Origin: Lobosporangium transversale
Lineage: Eukaryota; Mortierellomycota; Mortierellomycetes; Mortierellales; Mortierellaceae
Direction of reading: 5' to 3'
Assembly: GCF_002105155.1 (NCBI RefSeq)
Contig: NW_019029034.1
Location: forward strand, 1-64,000
Length of the DNA stretch: 64,000 nt
Shown here: positions 27,816-41,000 of the stretch, piece by piece
Position numbering within the stretch: position 1 is the stretch's first letter
How the letters are laid out: every line of letters begins with the position of its first letter
Program-made: the position numbers and the translations under genes
The notes under the pieces: model-generated
What the model was told of the DNA's origin: nothing
What the model saw: only the letters and a program-made list of their open reading frames with translations
The model's database searches: none

Positions 27816-30800
27816 ATGACAACCTTCAACGGTCGACCTGCTTCTAAAGGTGGAAAACCTGCAGTTGTGCAAAGGTAAAACTGAATTGACTTGGTACCAC
27901 GCTAACTTTCAATGTGTTTACACCTCAAAGCAGATCACTCGGAAGGTCAATGTTACAGGATTGAGCATCTGAACAAAGCGATGGATGAGCGCTTTGTTAT
28001 ACAATCACCTAAATCATGGACAGAAAGACATTAGTGCCACAAGTTTCCTAGTGCTGCTCTCAGAAGAATAAAAGATCTCAAAGCAAAAAACTATAGTGGG
28101 CATGTGGTTTTTTTTAACCACCATTCTCATCTTTCACGCTCATTAACATGCAACTATAGTTTTTCTTGTTCAGGAATGTAATTCTTTTTTTATAACCTAC
28201 CTTACTGATACTTACTTTCCTCGGTCTCATTGATACTTCTTGCCTGTGTGCTGTAGAGGAGGCAAGACCAAGTTGAGCACTCAGTCTCCGCCCATATCTA
28301 CACAGTTTGGAAACCCACAAATCACAAGTTTGAACTCCAATTCGTCCGCAACAAATAAGGACACTGTAATCAATGAGATAGATTCAAAACATATGCATGA
28401 CCGGATGCTGTTCCTGCTCTCAAACATGATCGTAAGAATGATTGATTATGTGGTTCTACCGTATGAAATACTATAGTACTAAGTGTCTCTCATTTTTAAG
28501 CACCATCCTGATATCATGTTTTGTAAACACTAATCTTAGGGTCAACCTGTTGAGATCACAATGAAGAACGGCTCCAAATACGAAGGACTTTTTCACACTG
28601 CTCTTACGGAGGGAGAGCTTGGAATTGTGTTACGCCTTGCAAAGGCTGTATCAGGCAAGGACAAGAAGGATCCTCCACTATTGAAGGGTCAGTTGATTAT
28701 TTTCGCCAAAGAATGCATGGCTATCCGTGTTGTAGGTGTTGACTTTGCCTCCCTTGAGAAATCTGGCCCAGAGCGCAATGAACGTGAAGGTAAGGACTGA
28801 TGTGATCGTTTTTTATACATTTTTTTTTAAAATGAAGAGAAAAATCAAAAGTGATGAAATGGCAGCGATCAGTCAAATTACAGTTAATGTTGTGCTTTCC
28901 AATTTGGACAGGTTTCAAAACTGATACGGATATTAGTCGGTCAGGAGAAATCAGAGAAAGAGATTTAAAGAAATGGGCCCCTGAAGAGCATGTCGCCTTT
29001 ACTGGAATCGAAGATGAGCTCGGAGATAGCCATCATCACAGTAGGTCTGGATGGGATCAGTTTGCTGCTAATGAAAAGCTCTTTGGCGTGAAAACAGATT
29101 TTGATGAAGAGATATATACGACAAAGCTGGATCGGTCTGGAGCAGATTACAAGGCTCGGGAACAACATGCCATCCAGATTGCCAATGAAATCCAACAGAG
29201 TGTCTCAAACAATGTACATATGAGAGAAGAGCGTGGCTTGGCAGTAGATGATAGTGGCCTTGATGAAGAAGATCTCTATGGTGCCGTTGTCAGAGATCCT
29301 TTGCCTGTGACGAACAAGTATATGCCTCCTATGCGCCGCCAGCAGCTTAGCCAGCAGAAACGATCATCTACACCTTCACAACAACCACCATCTCGAGCAT
29401 CCACTACTTCAATGCAACCTATCACATCAACCAGCGCTCCTATTCAGACTGACAAGCCTGTGCAGACATCTTCACAGCCTGCCCAGCCCACTGAGCCTAT
29501 AAAGGACTTGCAACAGTCAAAGCAGCCTCCAAATGAGCAAGCAGCTTCTTTAGCGAGTGGCCCCAATAAGCCTGCTTATGCTCAAACCAAACCATCAGAA
29601 GGCGCCACTGTCAGCCGCTCAAATTCTGCAAAGTCTGGAAGTCAGTTTAATTTGAATGATTTGCGTAAGCCCAATCCCGTGGCACCACTTATGAATGCAG
29701 CAACAATTCAGGGATCTAAAGGTCAGCAGATCCCAGAGCACGCTTTCGATTCCAAGCAAATCGAAGACAATCTTGTAAAATTTGCAATGACTGCTCGCAC
29801 TTTCGTAATGAATGACAAAGAGTTGGTAGATCAGACCAAGATGGGTCTGACACAACGCCTCAAGGAGCTGCAACAGAAAGAGAAGAATGAAATATCTGCC
29901 GAACTTAAGCAGTGGGCCATGGAACACACAGTAAGTCAGGTTAAAATGTTTTAAAGGCTGGACTGGATTATGACATGACTAACTTATATCCTTGCTTCTT
30001 TGATTACAACCTCACTCGTTTTATTTTATTTATATTTTTATTTTATTTTTTTTTTTTAAAAAAAAAAAAGATCAATACTCCAGTACCAGATGATTTGAAA
30101 GAAATTCTTGGGAAAAAAGGCAATAGCTCTACTAGTACCGATAAAACTAAGGACACATCAGCATCCAAAACTAAGGATACGGACAAGGAAAATGAAAAGA
30201 AGGAGAAGGAGAAGGAAAAAGAAAAAGAAAAAGAAAAAGAAAAGTTGGGAAGGGAAACCATAGAAACTAAGCAGGAGATCATTAAACCTTTACCAGGCAG
30301 TGAAGCACTTTCCAACGCAGAGAAGCCCACAAATGAAAAGTCTGGAACCACAAGTTCATTCAAACTCAATGTCAAGGCATCTGTATTCAAACCGAATGTC
30401 AATGCCACTCCGTTTACCCCTTCATTTGCAGGCGACAAGAAGGCAGGAACTTCCTCGAATATCGTGGACAAAAATCTTTTCTTCGGAAAGCTCATTAAAA
30501 AGGGAGCATTACCTCTCAGCGAAACAATGGCGAGCCCCTTTAAGAAAGGAATTGCTTCACCCAGTCCTGGAACCATTGCTCCAACATGGCCATATGGCCA
30601 GCGGTCTTTCCGTCACTTGTTCCAGGTGACCAATCGCTATGAAGAAGATATGATGTATAGTCAAGGCATGGCGCAGCACCCAGGAAACGGCGCTGGCGGC
30701 TACTATACAATTGCACACTACAACTACGGTCCTTCTGGCCAATTTGGTGTCCCACCGCCCATGTCTGTGGCTGGGCCCGGACACATAATGCCTTATATAA

Positions 30801-31346
30801 GCGCAACGGGGCCTCTGCCATTTTCACAACCTCCTCCGCCTGGCATGCCTCACACTGCAGCTGGGCCTGGTTTCCCTCAAATGGCACCAACTTCTTCGCG
30901 TAAGTCGATTGTCAGCTGTTTACCTTCTCTGAGTCCTTATTTACTTGAACCATCCAATAACACATGCAAAATCAATTCTCTTATTACATAGCACATTATC
31001 CCCCACAAGGATTTCCACCTAATCGGACAGGCATGATCCCGCCTGCAGGCATGCATGTGCCTGTATATCCATATGCACCCAACCCACATGGTACTAATCG
31101 AGTAATTCTTCTATAATCGCCTTTTTGCAAAAGCATTGTAAAAAAAAAAATCTTATGACCTATCTCCTTGCATATAATCGAATTATAGGTGGGCATGTAA
31201 TGATGAGATATCCTCCTCTTCCAGAAATGATGCCCCCCATTGGTCCTAACGGCATGCTGATGCACCAGCAGCCGCTGAATATGGATCCGCAAACAGCACA
31301 TTACCGCGGTGGACGCGAAGGCGGTGTCAATGAAGGTAGACATTGA
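27816..31346 (+). CDS. PBP1: Ataxin-2 / Pbp1 homologue
   Basis: Poly(A)-binding-protein partner; acts in mRNA metabolism, stress granules and, in yeast, TORC1 control. Seven exons: 27816-27874, 28257-28431, 28540-28789, 28912-29930, 30071-30899, 30992-31090, 31189-31346; phases agree, 862 residues. Residues about 65-165 are the Lsm (Ataxin-2 N) domain (GQPVEITMKNGSKYEGLF). The LsmAD domain follows with WDQFAANEKLFGVKTDFDE and the linking YKAREQHA helix. A Gln/Pro/Ser-rich disordered part comes next, then a Lys/Glu repeat (KEKEKEKEK) and a PAM2-like segment (KLNVKASVFKPN, ATPFTPSF) that would bind the PABC domain. The C-terminus is Pro/Gly/Met/Tyr-rich. The 3' splice site of exon 5 is preceded by T and A runs (30044-30069). 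Confidence 0.93.
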
Positions 31347-31862
31347 ACCCACAATTGATCACTGATTGTATCCAAACCGCATCATCTGTAGCTGGTTCCA
31401 GTGGGGAGACTAAACTTTTATTCAATTATTGGTTGAACATAGAAATGTTACCAGAGTCGGGTACGCATAACTAATGCCCTTACCCTGTTCATTATCATAC
31501 AAGGGACTTGCTCTGATAAAATACGTCTCTTTTTGATACTTATGACGTTTTACTATTGATGCATACTCAAAATCTTTTAACACACAGCAAATAAAATGTT
31601 TTGCGAAAACAAACGTAGAGCTTTTCTGCCTGAGAATAGTGATAGAGAGTCGATGAAGTGTGTTCAAATATTCCAATGCTTTTGGGCGTTTCCTTATGTA
31701 AAAGCCACCATTTAATTTGTTTTGTTTACGCTCCGTCTTCTTAAATACAAGATCCTTTTTCCTCTTTTCCTTGAAGAGATTCTGACAACTCATCACAATC
31801 CATCACATACTCAGCACCAGGGCAGGACACAGGGACGCAGGAACATATAAACAGCCCCAATT
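31347..31862. other. Intergenic region between PBP1 and NAM9
   Basis: About 515 bp. A minus-strand open frame at 31422-31796 (124 codons, Lys/Phe-rich, no recognisable domain) is present but reads like AT-rich non-coding DNA. It should contain the PBP1 3' end and the NAM9 promoter. Confidence 0.45.
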
Positions 31863-32763
31863 ATGCGCAATTCAAAGATTCCAGTTTATTCCTTGCGCAG
31901 GCAGATGTTGCGCATGTCTTGGAACAAGTATAACCTGTACAACCTTACACAGCGTACAAGAACTCCAAACAACTCCAACAAAACTCTGTATCAGCAAAAG
32001 TGGGCCGCCAAGAAAGATACACGTTCCTATCATGGAGATCAGATCACCGAGCGTCAATGGCAGTCCATGTTCAAGACACGTCTCCCAACTGCTAACACTA
32101 AAGTCGGAGGAGTGGAGCCCCACCCCCCTGTCTTTTCTTTGACATTCGCCGAGATGGAGAGACGTCTAGATTTTATTGTCTTTAGAAGCAACTTCGCTCC
32201 TAGTGTTTATGCGGCTCGTCAGTTGGTTGGACATGGGAAAGTTACTGTCAACGGAAAGACTGTATGTACCATTTCTTTCAGCTTCTCCCTTTTTTTTATT
32301 ATCTCACAATCCAATAGTCTTGATCAAGACAAAGCAAACATAGCATCAAAGGGATAAGTGGATAAGGATGATGGGCTTTGACTAATGGAGATTTGTCATT
32401 AATCTGTAGATGCCATTCCCCTCACATCGGGTCACTGACGGAGACATCATTCAAATTGACCCTGCATCAGTACCGATGTTAAAGAAGGTTGAATCAAAAA
32501 CGGAGGAAGCAGAGGAAACAAGTGTCGGGGACGGTGCGGCTTCATCAGTAACTAGGGCGAAGGCTCCCATGGAATTTGTCCCCAAACCTTTCTCTCAACC
32601 CTTTCTCTTTGTTCCCGATTACCTTGAGGTCAACTACAATACTTGCTCAACTTGCTTTTTACGTTCGCCAATCTCTCGTCCAGGAAAAACAGAGATTCCG
32701 AGCCCCTTCCCGCCACAAATGCATGCTTTGGCATATGAATTTTACGCCCGCAATAGGAAGTGA
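31863..32763 (+). CDS. NAM9: Mitochondrial small-subunit ribosomal protein uS4m (Nam9)
   Basis: Primary rRNA-binding protein of the mitochondrial small ribosomal subunit. Two exons, 31863-32261 and 32410-32763 (phase 0), 250 residues. The start [20 protein letters not shown] and the following [30 protein letters not shown] and [12 protein letters not shown] segments match the Nam9 N-terminus. The S4 RNA-binding domain ([31 protein letters not shown], then GDIIQIDP) is interrupted by the intron. The C-terminal part, with an acidic insert (KTEEAEETS) and [10 protein letters not shown], is typical of fungal uS4m. Its basic N-terminus may act as the targeting signal. Confidence 0.93.
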
Positions 32764-32988
32764 TTTTAAGCGGCAACACTCTGGATAATTGGAGAAAAGG
32801 CGCAATAGGATGGCATATCAGATCAAACAATATAAATGAAATGGTATCATCAAAATAGCAGATTTATTAAAACTTTTTCAGCGTGTATGTGTTCATAGCT
32901 TCAATACTTTCAGCGTTAAACTAGCTTATCACCAAGATTGGATCAAAAGATGGAACACACCATGAGCATAGAAAAGGAAAATGAAGGT

Positions 32989-34355
32989 TTAGTAAAGATC
33001 GTCCATGTTGAGGTTGATGATAGCCTTTCTGGCGCCATTCCGTTGATCATTGAACTTGCGGACGGTCTGGTCGGAGATGTTTTGGTCGTGCTCAAATGCG
33101 ACAGCATAGTTTCCTAAAATGTAATCGGTGACAAACATTCCTCGATGTAAATTTATGACTTTCAACTGCCCACGGCTCCCTTTGAACGCAAGATCCCAAA
33201 AAAACAATGCAGGACTGTGCTCTGGTACATCAAAAATATCGATTATTTGTAGTTGGTGGAAATCGCGAAACGCTTCCATTACAAGTTTAAGATCGTCTCG
33301 TCGTGAGTTGATCTGGTTGTATGTGATTGTAAGTCGCTCTAGTACAATACATTTTCTCGCGAGTAACTCCAGTAAAGGTAATCCGAACAAAACTCTGTCA
33401 CAACGATGTAGCTCTAATTCCTTTAAAGAGTCACTTGAATTGGATTGTGCGATCCATTCCATGGCGGCATCAGTGACCTGGCTACATTCGCCCAGAAACA
33501 ACTTTTGAATTTTGGGGCAGTTTTTTGCGACAACCATCAAGGAGGTATTTGTAATCTTGAGATTGCCTGTCAAATTGAGGGAGCGAAGATTGAGTCGACA
33601 GAATTTGGCGACTGAAAGTAATCCTAGATCAGTTACCTGTCGACAATATGATAAATTGATGGTTTTAAGGTATTGACATCTGTCAACGATCAAGGCTACG
33701 GCTGTATCCGTTACGCCTGAGGTCTTGCTCAAATTGAGAGAGACCAAATTTGGGAAAAGATGAACAAAGGATTTGAGGGTAGGTTCGCGAATGTCAGTGC
33801 ACTCGCTTAAATCCAGATTTTCCATGCCACGATGGACTAAACCTGCTCTTTCTAGCTTGCGGAACGCATGGCTTTGGACGAAGGAAGAGCCTGTTTTCTT
33901 GCCAGAAAGGCAGAGTGTGTGCAGATTGGGTGTGTTGCTTAAGAGAATAAGGAGCCAGTCATCGGGAAGGGTGCTGTAAAGAGTTTCTTCGACAGATGAT
34001 ATATCCAGGCGATGAATCATCTGTGTCGTCTCTGGAAGGATGGCTTTGGCCTTGAATAAGGATAAAAGGGCTTGAAAGCATTGCAGAGGCGTGTAGATAG
34101 AGCTGTTGCAAAGCTGAGGATCAGTCCAGAGCACAGGTCGAACCACGCGGTAACACTAGTATGAAGTCAATCAGGTGTTAAAATGCCTGTCCAATTCTCC
34201 CTGCACCCCTAATAATAATAATAGTCATGATAAATGAATGAGACAAGCTTACGTGCCTCATGATTGACTAGGCTTAAGGCAGCCAACTCTTCGTTTGTAA
34301 AGTAAAAGGAATGATGCAAGACGATAACCAGGGCATTAGGAAAGAGAGAGAACAT
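32989..34355 (-). CDS. F-box / leucine-rich-repeat protein (Amn1-like)
   Basis: Two exons, 34355-34257 and 34155-32989, 421 residues. The N-terminal exon codes MFSLFPNALVIVLHHSFYF then NEELAALSLVNHE, which with the next exon (CYRVVRPVLWTDPQL) makes an F-box core (LSLVN...VVRPVLW). The body has at least five RNI-type leucine-rich repeats of the cysteine-containing class (NLDLSECTDI, SLNLSKTSGVTD, TINLSYCRQVTDLGL, SLNLTGNLKITN, KLFLGECSQVTD). Proteins of this kind recruit substrates to SCF ubiquitin ligases; Amn1 is a yeast relative in shape. The intron seems to use a GC donor (GAG/GCACGT); the GT four bases further (C/GTAAGC) breaks the frame. Substrate unknown. Confidence 0.82.
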
Positions 34356-34931
34356 TGTTGGATGGACTTTATTGGACGGAAAGGACATATCTTTTGAAGC
34401 ACAAATGGCAAAGCAGGTTCAAGGATAAAGCTGTGAGCGTGAATTAAAATAAAGATTATTAGCACGAAAAAGGTGGATGAAATGATAAAGCAAAAAAAAA
34501 AAGGCAGTGTTTGTGAAAACGGGTATTTATTTGAAAGTAAAAGTCGACAGAAAGGCCAGCGTCAAGTCAGACCAATCAGAAAGGTACATTGCGATTCAAT
34601 TCAACAAATTCCTTGCTCCTGTTCTCTGCGCTAGTCTTTACGATGCAACCAATGCAACCCATAATACCATTATTAACAGAACAGATCAACCAATTATAAG
34701 ATGTAAGCGAAAAAGGTGCTCATGTACGCACATGTATTAGAATGACCATGTATAATAAAGTCACTATCGCACAGTCACCATTTTTTCCTTTTGCTTTTCG
34801 TTATACACTTTTTTTCTTTTTCTATTCGTTCTTTTCAAGCCTCTTGCGTCCGATACTCCTTTCACTGTAAGGACTTGCATCTCTGACATATTGATGTCTT
34901 TTTTCACTCTAGACCCCCAAAACGGATTCTC
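34356..34931. promoter_or_regulatory. Head-to-head promoter region (F-box / Vps8) with CCAAT boxes
   Basis: 575 bp separate the two ATGs. Three CCAAT boxes stand on the plus strand at 34572, 34649 and 34690, a density suggesting an NF-Y/HAP-type site cluster. The last 150 bp before the VPS8 ATG are T/C-rich. Function is inferred. Confidence 0.45.
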
Positions 34932-37900
34932 ATGAGCACACCCGGGGCAAAACATTCTACACCATCGACCCAAGACGAGTACGAAGCACTGCTCAAAGAG
35001 ATTCTCGAATCTGATTCCTCCTCTGACGAAGGACGCTCTCGCCGCCGTCTATTTAGCAAGAAACAATTATCGCTTTCCTCCTCTTGCGTTACTCCCGACC
35101 TAGACTTGGACTTTGACTTAGACCTAAATCGTTACTCGTACACTGACAACGCCCTTCAAAAAAGCAATTTCGCCAAAAGCCTCACAAAGAATAATATTAG
35201 CAACAGCAATAGCAATAGCAACAGTGATAAAAACAACGATAAAAATAGCAATAATAGCAGTAGTAGCAGTAGTCAGATTGGCGCCACAGCAAACCCAATT
35301 GCCGGCGTTAGTATTGTTGTCGGTGAAGACTTGCCAGATAACGTACACTTCAATAATCTCTCTACCAGCAATCCTTCGGACGCTAAACCATCTCTACTCT
35401 CATCAGCGCTTATCCGACCACAGCCGCTTCTTTCGCTCTCAGCTCCATCTTCTTCTGGGTCCAGCCCTTCATCTTCCGTCAATACCTTCACTCGAGCTAG
35501 TAGTATAGTATCGTCCTCTTCCAAACACAGTCAGAACTATCGTAGTCCTATTTTGCTTCTGGATTCGTTACCTAACAAGGATACGAGCACCCATCTCTTG
35601 CCTTCCCTAGACGCAGGCGTATCGTTAGAACATACAGGATACGCATCAATATACTTCTCGAATAGATCTTCCAAATCTCAACAACGAAGCAGCGTCACAG
35701 ACAATACTACTAGGAAGTGTGAAGTAAACCAGCAACATAAATTTAGGCGTTATAACAGGCAGAGCAGTTCATTATTAAAATTTGTCAGCAAGATGGATAT
35801 ACCATCTCTTCTCGTATCTGGGGCTCAGCAGCATGAGAGGGCCTCTCAATGGGATGGACGCAATTCATCGTAAGGACAATCAATTGGTCATATAATAACT
35901 ACATCATATGATAGATTCTTTCAGTATTCAAGCTGCTTGCAATACTGACGTTCAGTGCCGTGGGATGATTTTATGAAACTTGCCATTAGTTCGTCAAGGC
36001 CTACCAATGCTCCCATAATTCTGAAAGGATCCAATACTCGTCTTGGTAAGCCTACAAGCTGCAATATAGCTATTATGATATCGGCAGCAGATTAACGTTA
36101 CTATTTTTTTTTTTTTTTTTTTCTTTGGAGAAAACTAGTAAATGGCCTCCAGTCAATCACATCACTTGAACAAAAGTTCAATGAGCTTCGGATTCCTGAA
36201 CTCGAGCTTTTGAGTACACCAGAGACAACAATCAGAGCTGTCTTGGCAGATATTTATAAGATTTCAGAGGAGCTGCATATGCATCTGCAAGGTGGAGCAC
36301 TAGCTGATGCACCTCAACCTACCAGGAGAGATGGAGATGGAATAATCATTTCAGGAGAGACTCAAAGACAGAAACGGATTAAGGAAATTATTGACAGGAT
36401 TGATCGTGAGACCTCGCTCTATGAAGAGTTTGTACGAAAATGTAGGTCAAATAGTGCTATCTGAACAGTCTCTCTTGATTGAATGTGCTACAAGAACTAA
36501 CTTTATATACTCTACCATATTTCAAATAATATGATGCTATAGCCAACTATCTTAATTTGGATGCAATTTTGAATGAAGCATCGGACGAGGATGATGAGGA
36601 ACTCCAGGGATTTGCAGGCTTGGACAGGAGTATTTCAGAGAGAGATTCTGTCTCCGATTTTCATCACGAGGATGCCCAATCTCAGACATCATTCATGTCT
36701 AGCAACAATTATGGACATATCGGTACTAATCCTCACTCCAGCCCACCTCTTTCTACTTTATCCTTGCGATCAGCGGATCCTATAAATCGTCTTCGCCCAT
36801 ATACATTCTCCCCTAGAGGGCCTGGATCTGTAGCTTCATCTTCAGCTCTGGCTGGGGCTCGATCTCATATATCCTCTATCTCGCTGCCCATCACAGCACC
36901 TCATCATTCTGATTCATATTCTCCAAGACAAAGTGCTGGCGCCGAGCCTTGGGAAACTTTTAGATGGACACCTCTTCTCAAATTGTCGGATCAGCTGTTT
37001 TCAGAAGAAATCAAAGCTTCTTCTGGATTAGGTACCTGTATTGCTGTGTCAAGTATTATTGCTGTGGGGACAAGCCGCGGATCAGTTTTAGTGTACAGCA
37101 CGACTCAGGCTTTGATAGGTATCTATGGAAGTGCACAATATGCAATGGAGCATGGGGCAGTTTGCTCGATTGCTATTTCCACGGACAACACTTACCTGGT
37201 TGCAGGACACTCGCTCGGATCCATTATTATCTGGAATATCAACAAACCAAACACTCCATCTCGTATCATCCCACCTGTCACTAAGGAAATGGCGTTCTCT
37301 GGACGGAAACATGGACACCTTCGAGGTTCAGCCGTGCTTAACGTTGCATTTATTGGAATTAAGAGAGCGGAAGTCATTAGTGCAGACAATCACGTATGTA
37401 ATGTTTTAAGTGACGATTAGCATTTATGTCTTTCTGTCTAATGGGATTTTTAACAGTACTATTGGATTGAAACGGCTAGGGTATGGCATTCCATCATTTG
37501 CTGTACAAAACCATGATGGTTAATGCAGTAGAAACTACAAGGCTGTTAGGTAAGTACCCCGTGCCAAAGCCAATGAGAGCGTTCGAATCGAATAGCCTCG
37601 TTGGTACTATACGACAGAGCACTGTCTTTAGTATGGGTGTACTACCGTATGGACAGGTTCCTCATCCCGCAGATAGTGCTGGACTGGTGGCTCTTCTGAC
37701 TCCCTTCAAGGTATTGAGAGCTATGCTGTAAGGTCCTGATGTTACTGTTAAAATTCACTTTCATAGTATATATCTCCTCTATTGCTAACGTAACTCTTCT
37801 TCTAAATCATTCTTAGTTGTTGATTGTATGTATGAAGCCACAGCCACAAACTGTATACAAGTTTCTGCGACCAAAAGATTTGCAAGGAAAAAGTGAAGAG

Positions 37901-37967
37901 CCGCCAGTAGTAATCTCGGGTAACCTTGCTTGGTTTCCTGCAACAAAAATCCAGAACGCAGCAGGTA

Positions 37968-38000
<33 letters not shown>

Positions 38001-41000
38001 ACTATTCATGGATGATACTTAAAATAGTGGAATAACCAATGATGACTGATCATTGTTAAATAATGAATATATATATAGATAATGATGTCGCGAACACGAA
38101 TCCTTTGCTTGCATACTCTTGGAACCGACATTTGTACATTCTTCAAGTTTGTAAACGCGCTAATCAAAGTGCAGAGCCGTCTTCAACATATTTGAGTCCT
38201 GACAAGAAACCCGTAGCTGAACCGACGAGTAAAGAACTGAGACTGGAGTTTGCTGTAGTAGGAGATTGGATCTGCAGAGAGGGTATAGTCGGTATCCAAT
38301 GGGTTCGCTCACAGGTATGCATAACACAAGATCCATGGCAGGAATAATACACAATCAGATGCTATTGAGTAGTGACCTATTCAATTAACTAACGTTGGCG
38401 TCTCTTTCAATCTTTAATACTATACTACTGATATTTTAGATTCTACTTTTGCTAACCAACACTGAGGACATTATTGTCTTTGATCCAAAGACTTTAAGCG
38501 AAACAGAGAGATGTAGTGCTCGTTCACTTCAAATTGTGTATCATGACTGGTTCAAGGATGTGGCAAAGACTCACCGCACACCAGCTGCAGCCACCATGAC
38601 CATCATGGAGGATAAGCAACTCAGCGGCGATATGTACTACAATAACAGTTGGCGAGTTCATAAAGGCAAACTGTTTGTATTGGTATGTTTACATGTATAA
38701 TCTTGTCTGAGGCATTTTTTATTGAGTTGGTTCATTCTTTAAAACATACTCCGTTCTCTATCACAATAGGGCTTGCGAAGAGTTCAAGTCGGAACCATAT
38801 TAAATTGGACAGATCGCATTTTGGCATTAGTGAAATCCGGTGATTTCCTTGAGGGAATAGCGCTGGCAACGTTGTTTTATATAGGAAAATCGGTTCAGGC
38901 AGCAGTAGTCGGTCTACCCGAGGATGAGGCAGCACGTAAACAGCTGGTTGGCGAAAAAATCTATGAACTTTTGACAGCATCACTCAATTATACATTCAAT
39001 CCAGAGAGGATGACAGATGTGGATGACGATGCCGCAGCTGGTGGCGTTGGGGCAGGAACTGTATTATTTCATGACTTGGCTATTCAAGCCATCGAGAGCT
39101 GCCTTGCGATTGAAGACCAAAGGTTTCTTTTCGAAGATGTGTATGAGCGCTATGCCGAGGCGAGCCCGCTTGTAAGAGGTATATTTCTACAGTCCCTTAG
39201 CGGATATATTTTACAGGATCGTCTCACTGAGATGCCGCCACAGGTGATGCAGGATTTCGTCAAGAACTATTGCGAACGCGGCATGTTCAAGGAACTGGAA
39301 TTGTGCATCTGCCATACATCTTGTGAAATTATCGAAATGGATCACATTGTAGACATTTGTCAACGCCATAAACTGTATACTGGTTTGATCTATGTCTGGA
39401 ATAAGAGCATCGGCGACTATGTGAGTCCTGTGATAGAGTTGTTAAAGGTTATCAAAGGTATCCTCAAAGAGCGGCGTCTTGCTCGAGAGGCTAGAGCTGG
39501 CGCCCGAAATCAGGGCACTTTAAGCAGTAGTAACTCGGCACCGCTTGTTGCAACAGAAGATCTGCCTCACTATCAGGCCGAACCTTCTAATGAAGAGGTT
39601 GTTCAGAAGCTCTATCAATACTTATCTGACAGTCTTCTCGGAAAGTCTTACGTCGATGGAGTAAACCTCGAGGAGAGCGAAGCAATTACCGCTAAATCAT
39701 CTCTGTATTCATTCATCTTCTCTGGCAGATGCATCATGTGGCCGCCCGTAGGAGGACAGCTCATCCTGACTGGAGATGCGGATGATGATTCCGAGGATTC
39801 GGAGCCAACATATCCTTACCTGCGTCTGTTCTTAAGGCACAATAGTGAAGAGTTTCTCAAAGTGCTGGATCTAGCATTCGAGGATAGCTATCTTTCTACA
39901 ACCAGCAAAAGCTTATCGCAATCTGGAAGGAATGGTCAGGAAGGCCCTGGAAGGCTAATGAGTCGCCAATTGATTATTAATACCTTGCTTGAGGTTGTAT
40001 CACCAAGTACATCTCCATTTACAGGCTTATCCAGCACTGAAGCTATTAGTAATAGCTCACAACAGATAGAGTACACGGCCAGAGACATCGCCCATGTATA
40101 CAGCTTTATAGCTCGTAATTATGCTAAATCGCACAAAACTCTTGTGCTCTCGCCAACAACACTTCATAGGATATTGACCAAACTTTCCAGCGACACAGAT
40201 GAAGCAACACGAGAGAAGCGACAGGTGGCAGTACAGGCGCTCCTACGGTTCTATTCACCAGGCGACGAGACCGGGATGATGGCGTTATATGAACAAGCTA
40301 GATTTTACAGAGTCCTTGAGAAGATGTACCGGTCTCAGAAGCAATATGGTCCAATGGTAGCTACCTTTTTAAAGGATCCTGAACGCCGCTCTCACGTGTT
40401 TGAATGTATCCGAAAGTTGCTCGACTCATCTAGGCCACAGCGTACAGTATTGACAGAGAAGCAAAGGACAGATGTTGTAAAAACAACAATGGAACACATT
40501 GCTGACATAGTTGATATTGACGGTGAGCAGGCAGCGCTTCTGGTCCATAAATACCTCAACGGTGAACATCGCTCTGTTATGGAAACACTCCATGGCTCCA
40601 AACCAAGACTCTTTGCTTATCTTCGTGGTTTATTAGAACCATCGGTTACATATGCTCAGGATCAATCTAAGCTTCAGAACATGACAGCTACTGACATCAG
40701 CAATAGAGAATACAGTACTATTGGAGCTTCTTCCATCACTGACCCCGAGATTCATGAGGAGTATATTGAGCTTCTTTGTCAGTATGATCCTTCAGGAGTT
40801 TATGATTATTTGGAGCGGCATCAGGATAACAGTTACCGACTTGAGCGAGTCTTAAAGACCTGTGAGAATGCAGGCGTGGTTGACGCTGTGGTGTGGATCC
40901 TTGAACGGAGCGGAAACGTAGGAGGTGCATTGGGAAAAGTTTTGGAGATTGTTCGAGAAAGAATCGATGTATTATCAGCATTAGTCAGATCCAAGAATGA

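Noticed and set aside
31422-31796. Minus-strand open frame of 124 codons between PBP1 and NAM9
   Set aside because: Lys/Phe/Thr-rich translation of AT-rich DNA with no recognisable feature; left as intergenic.
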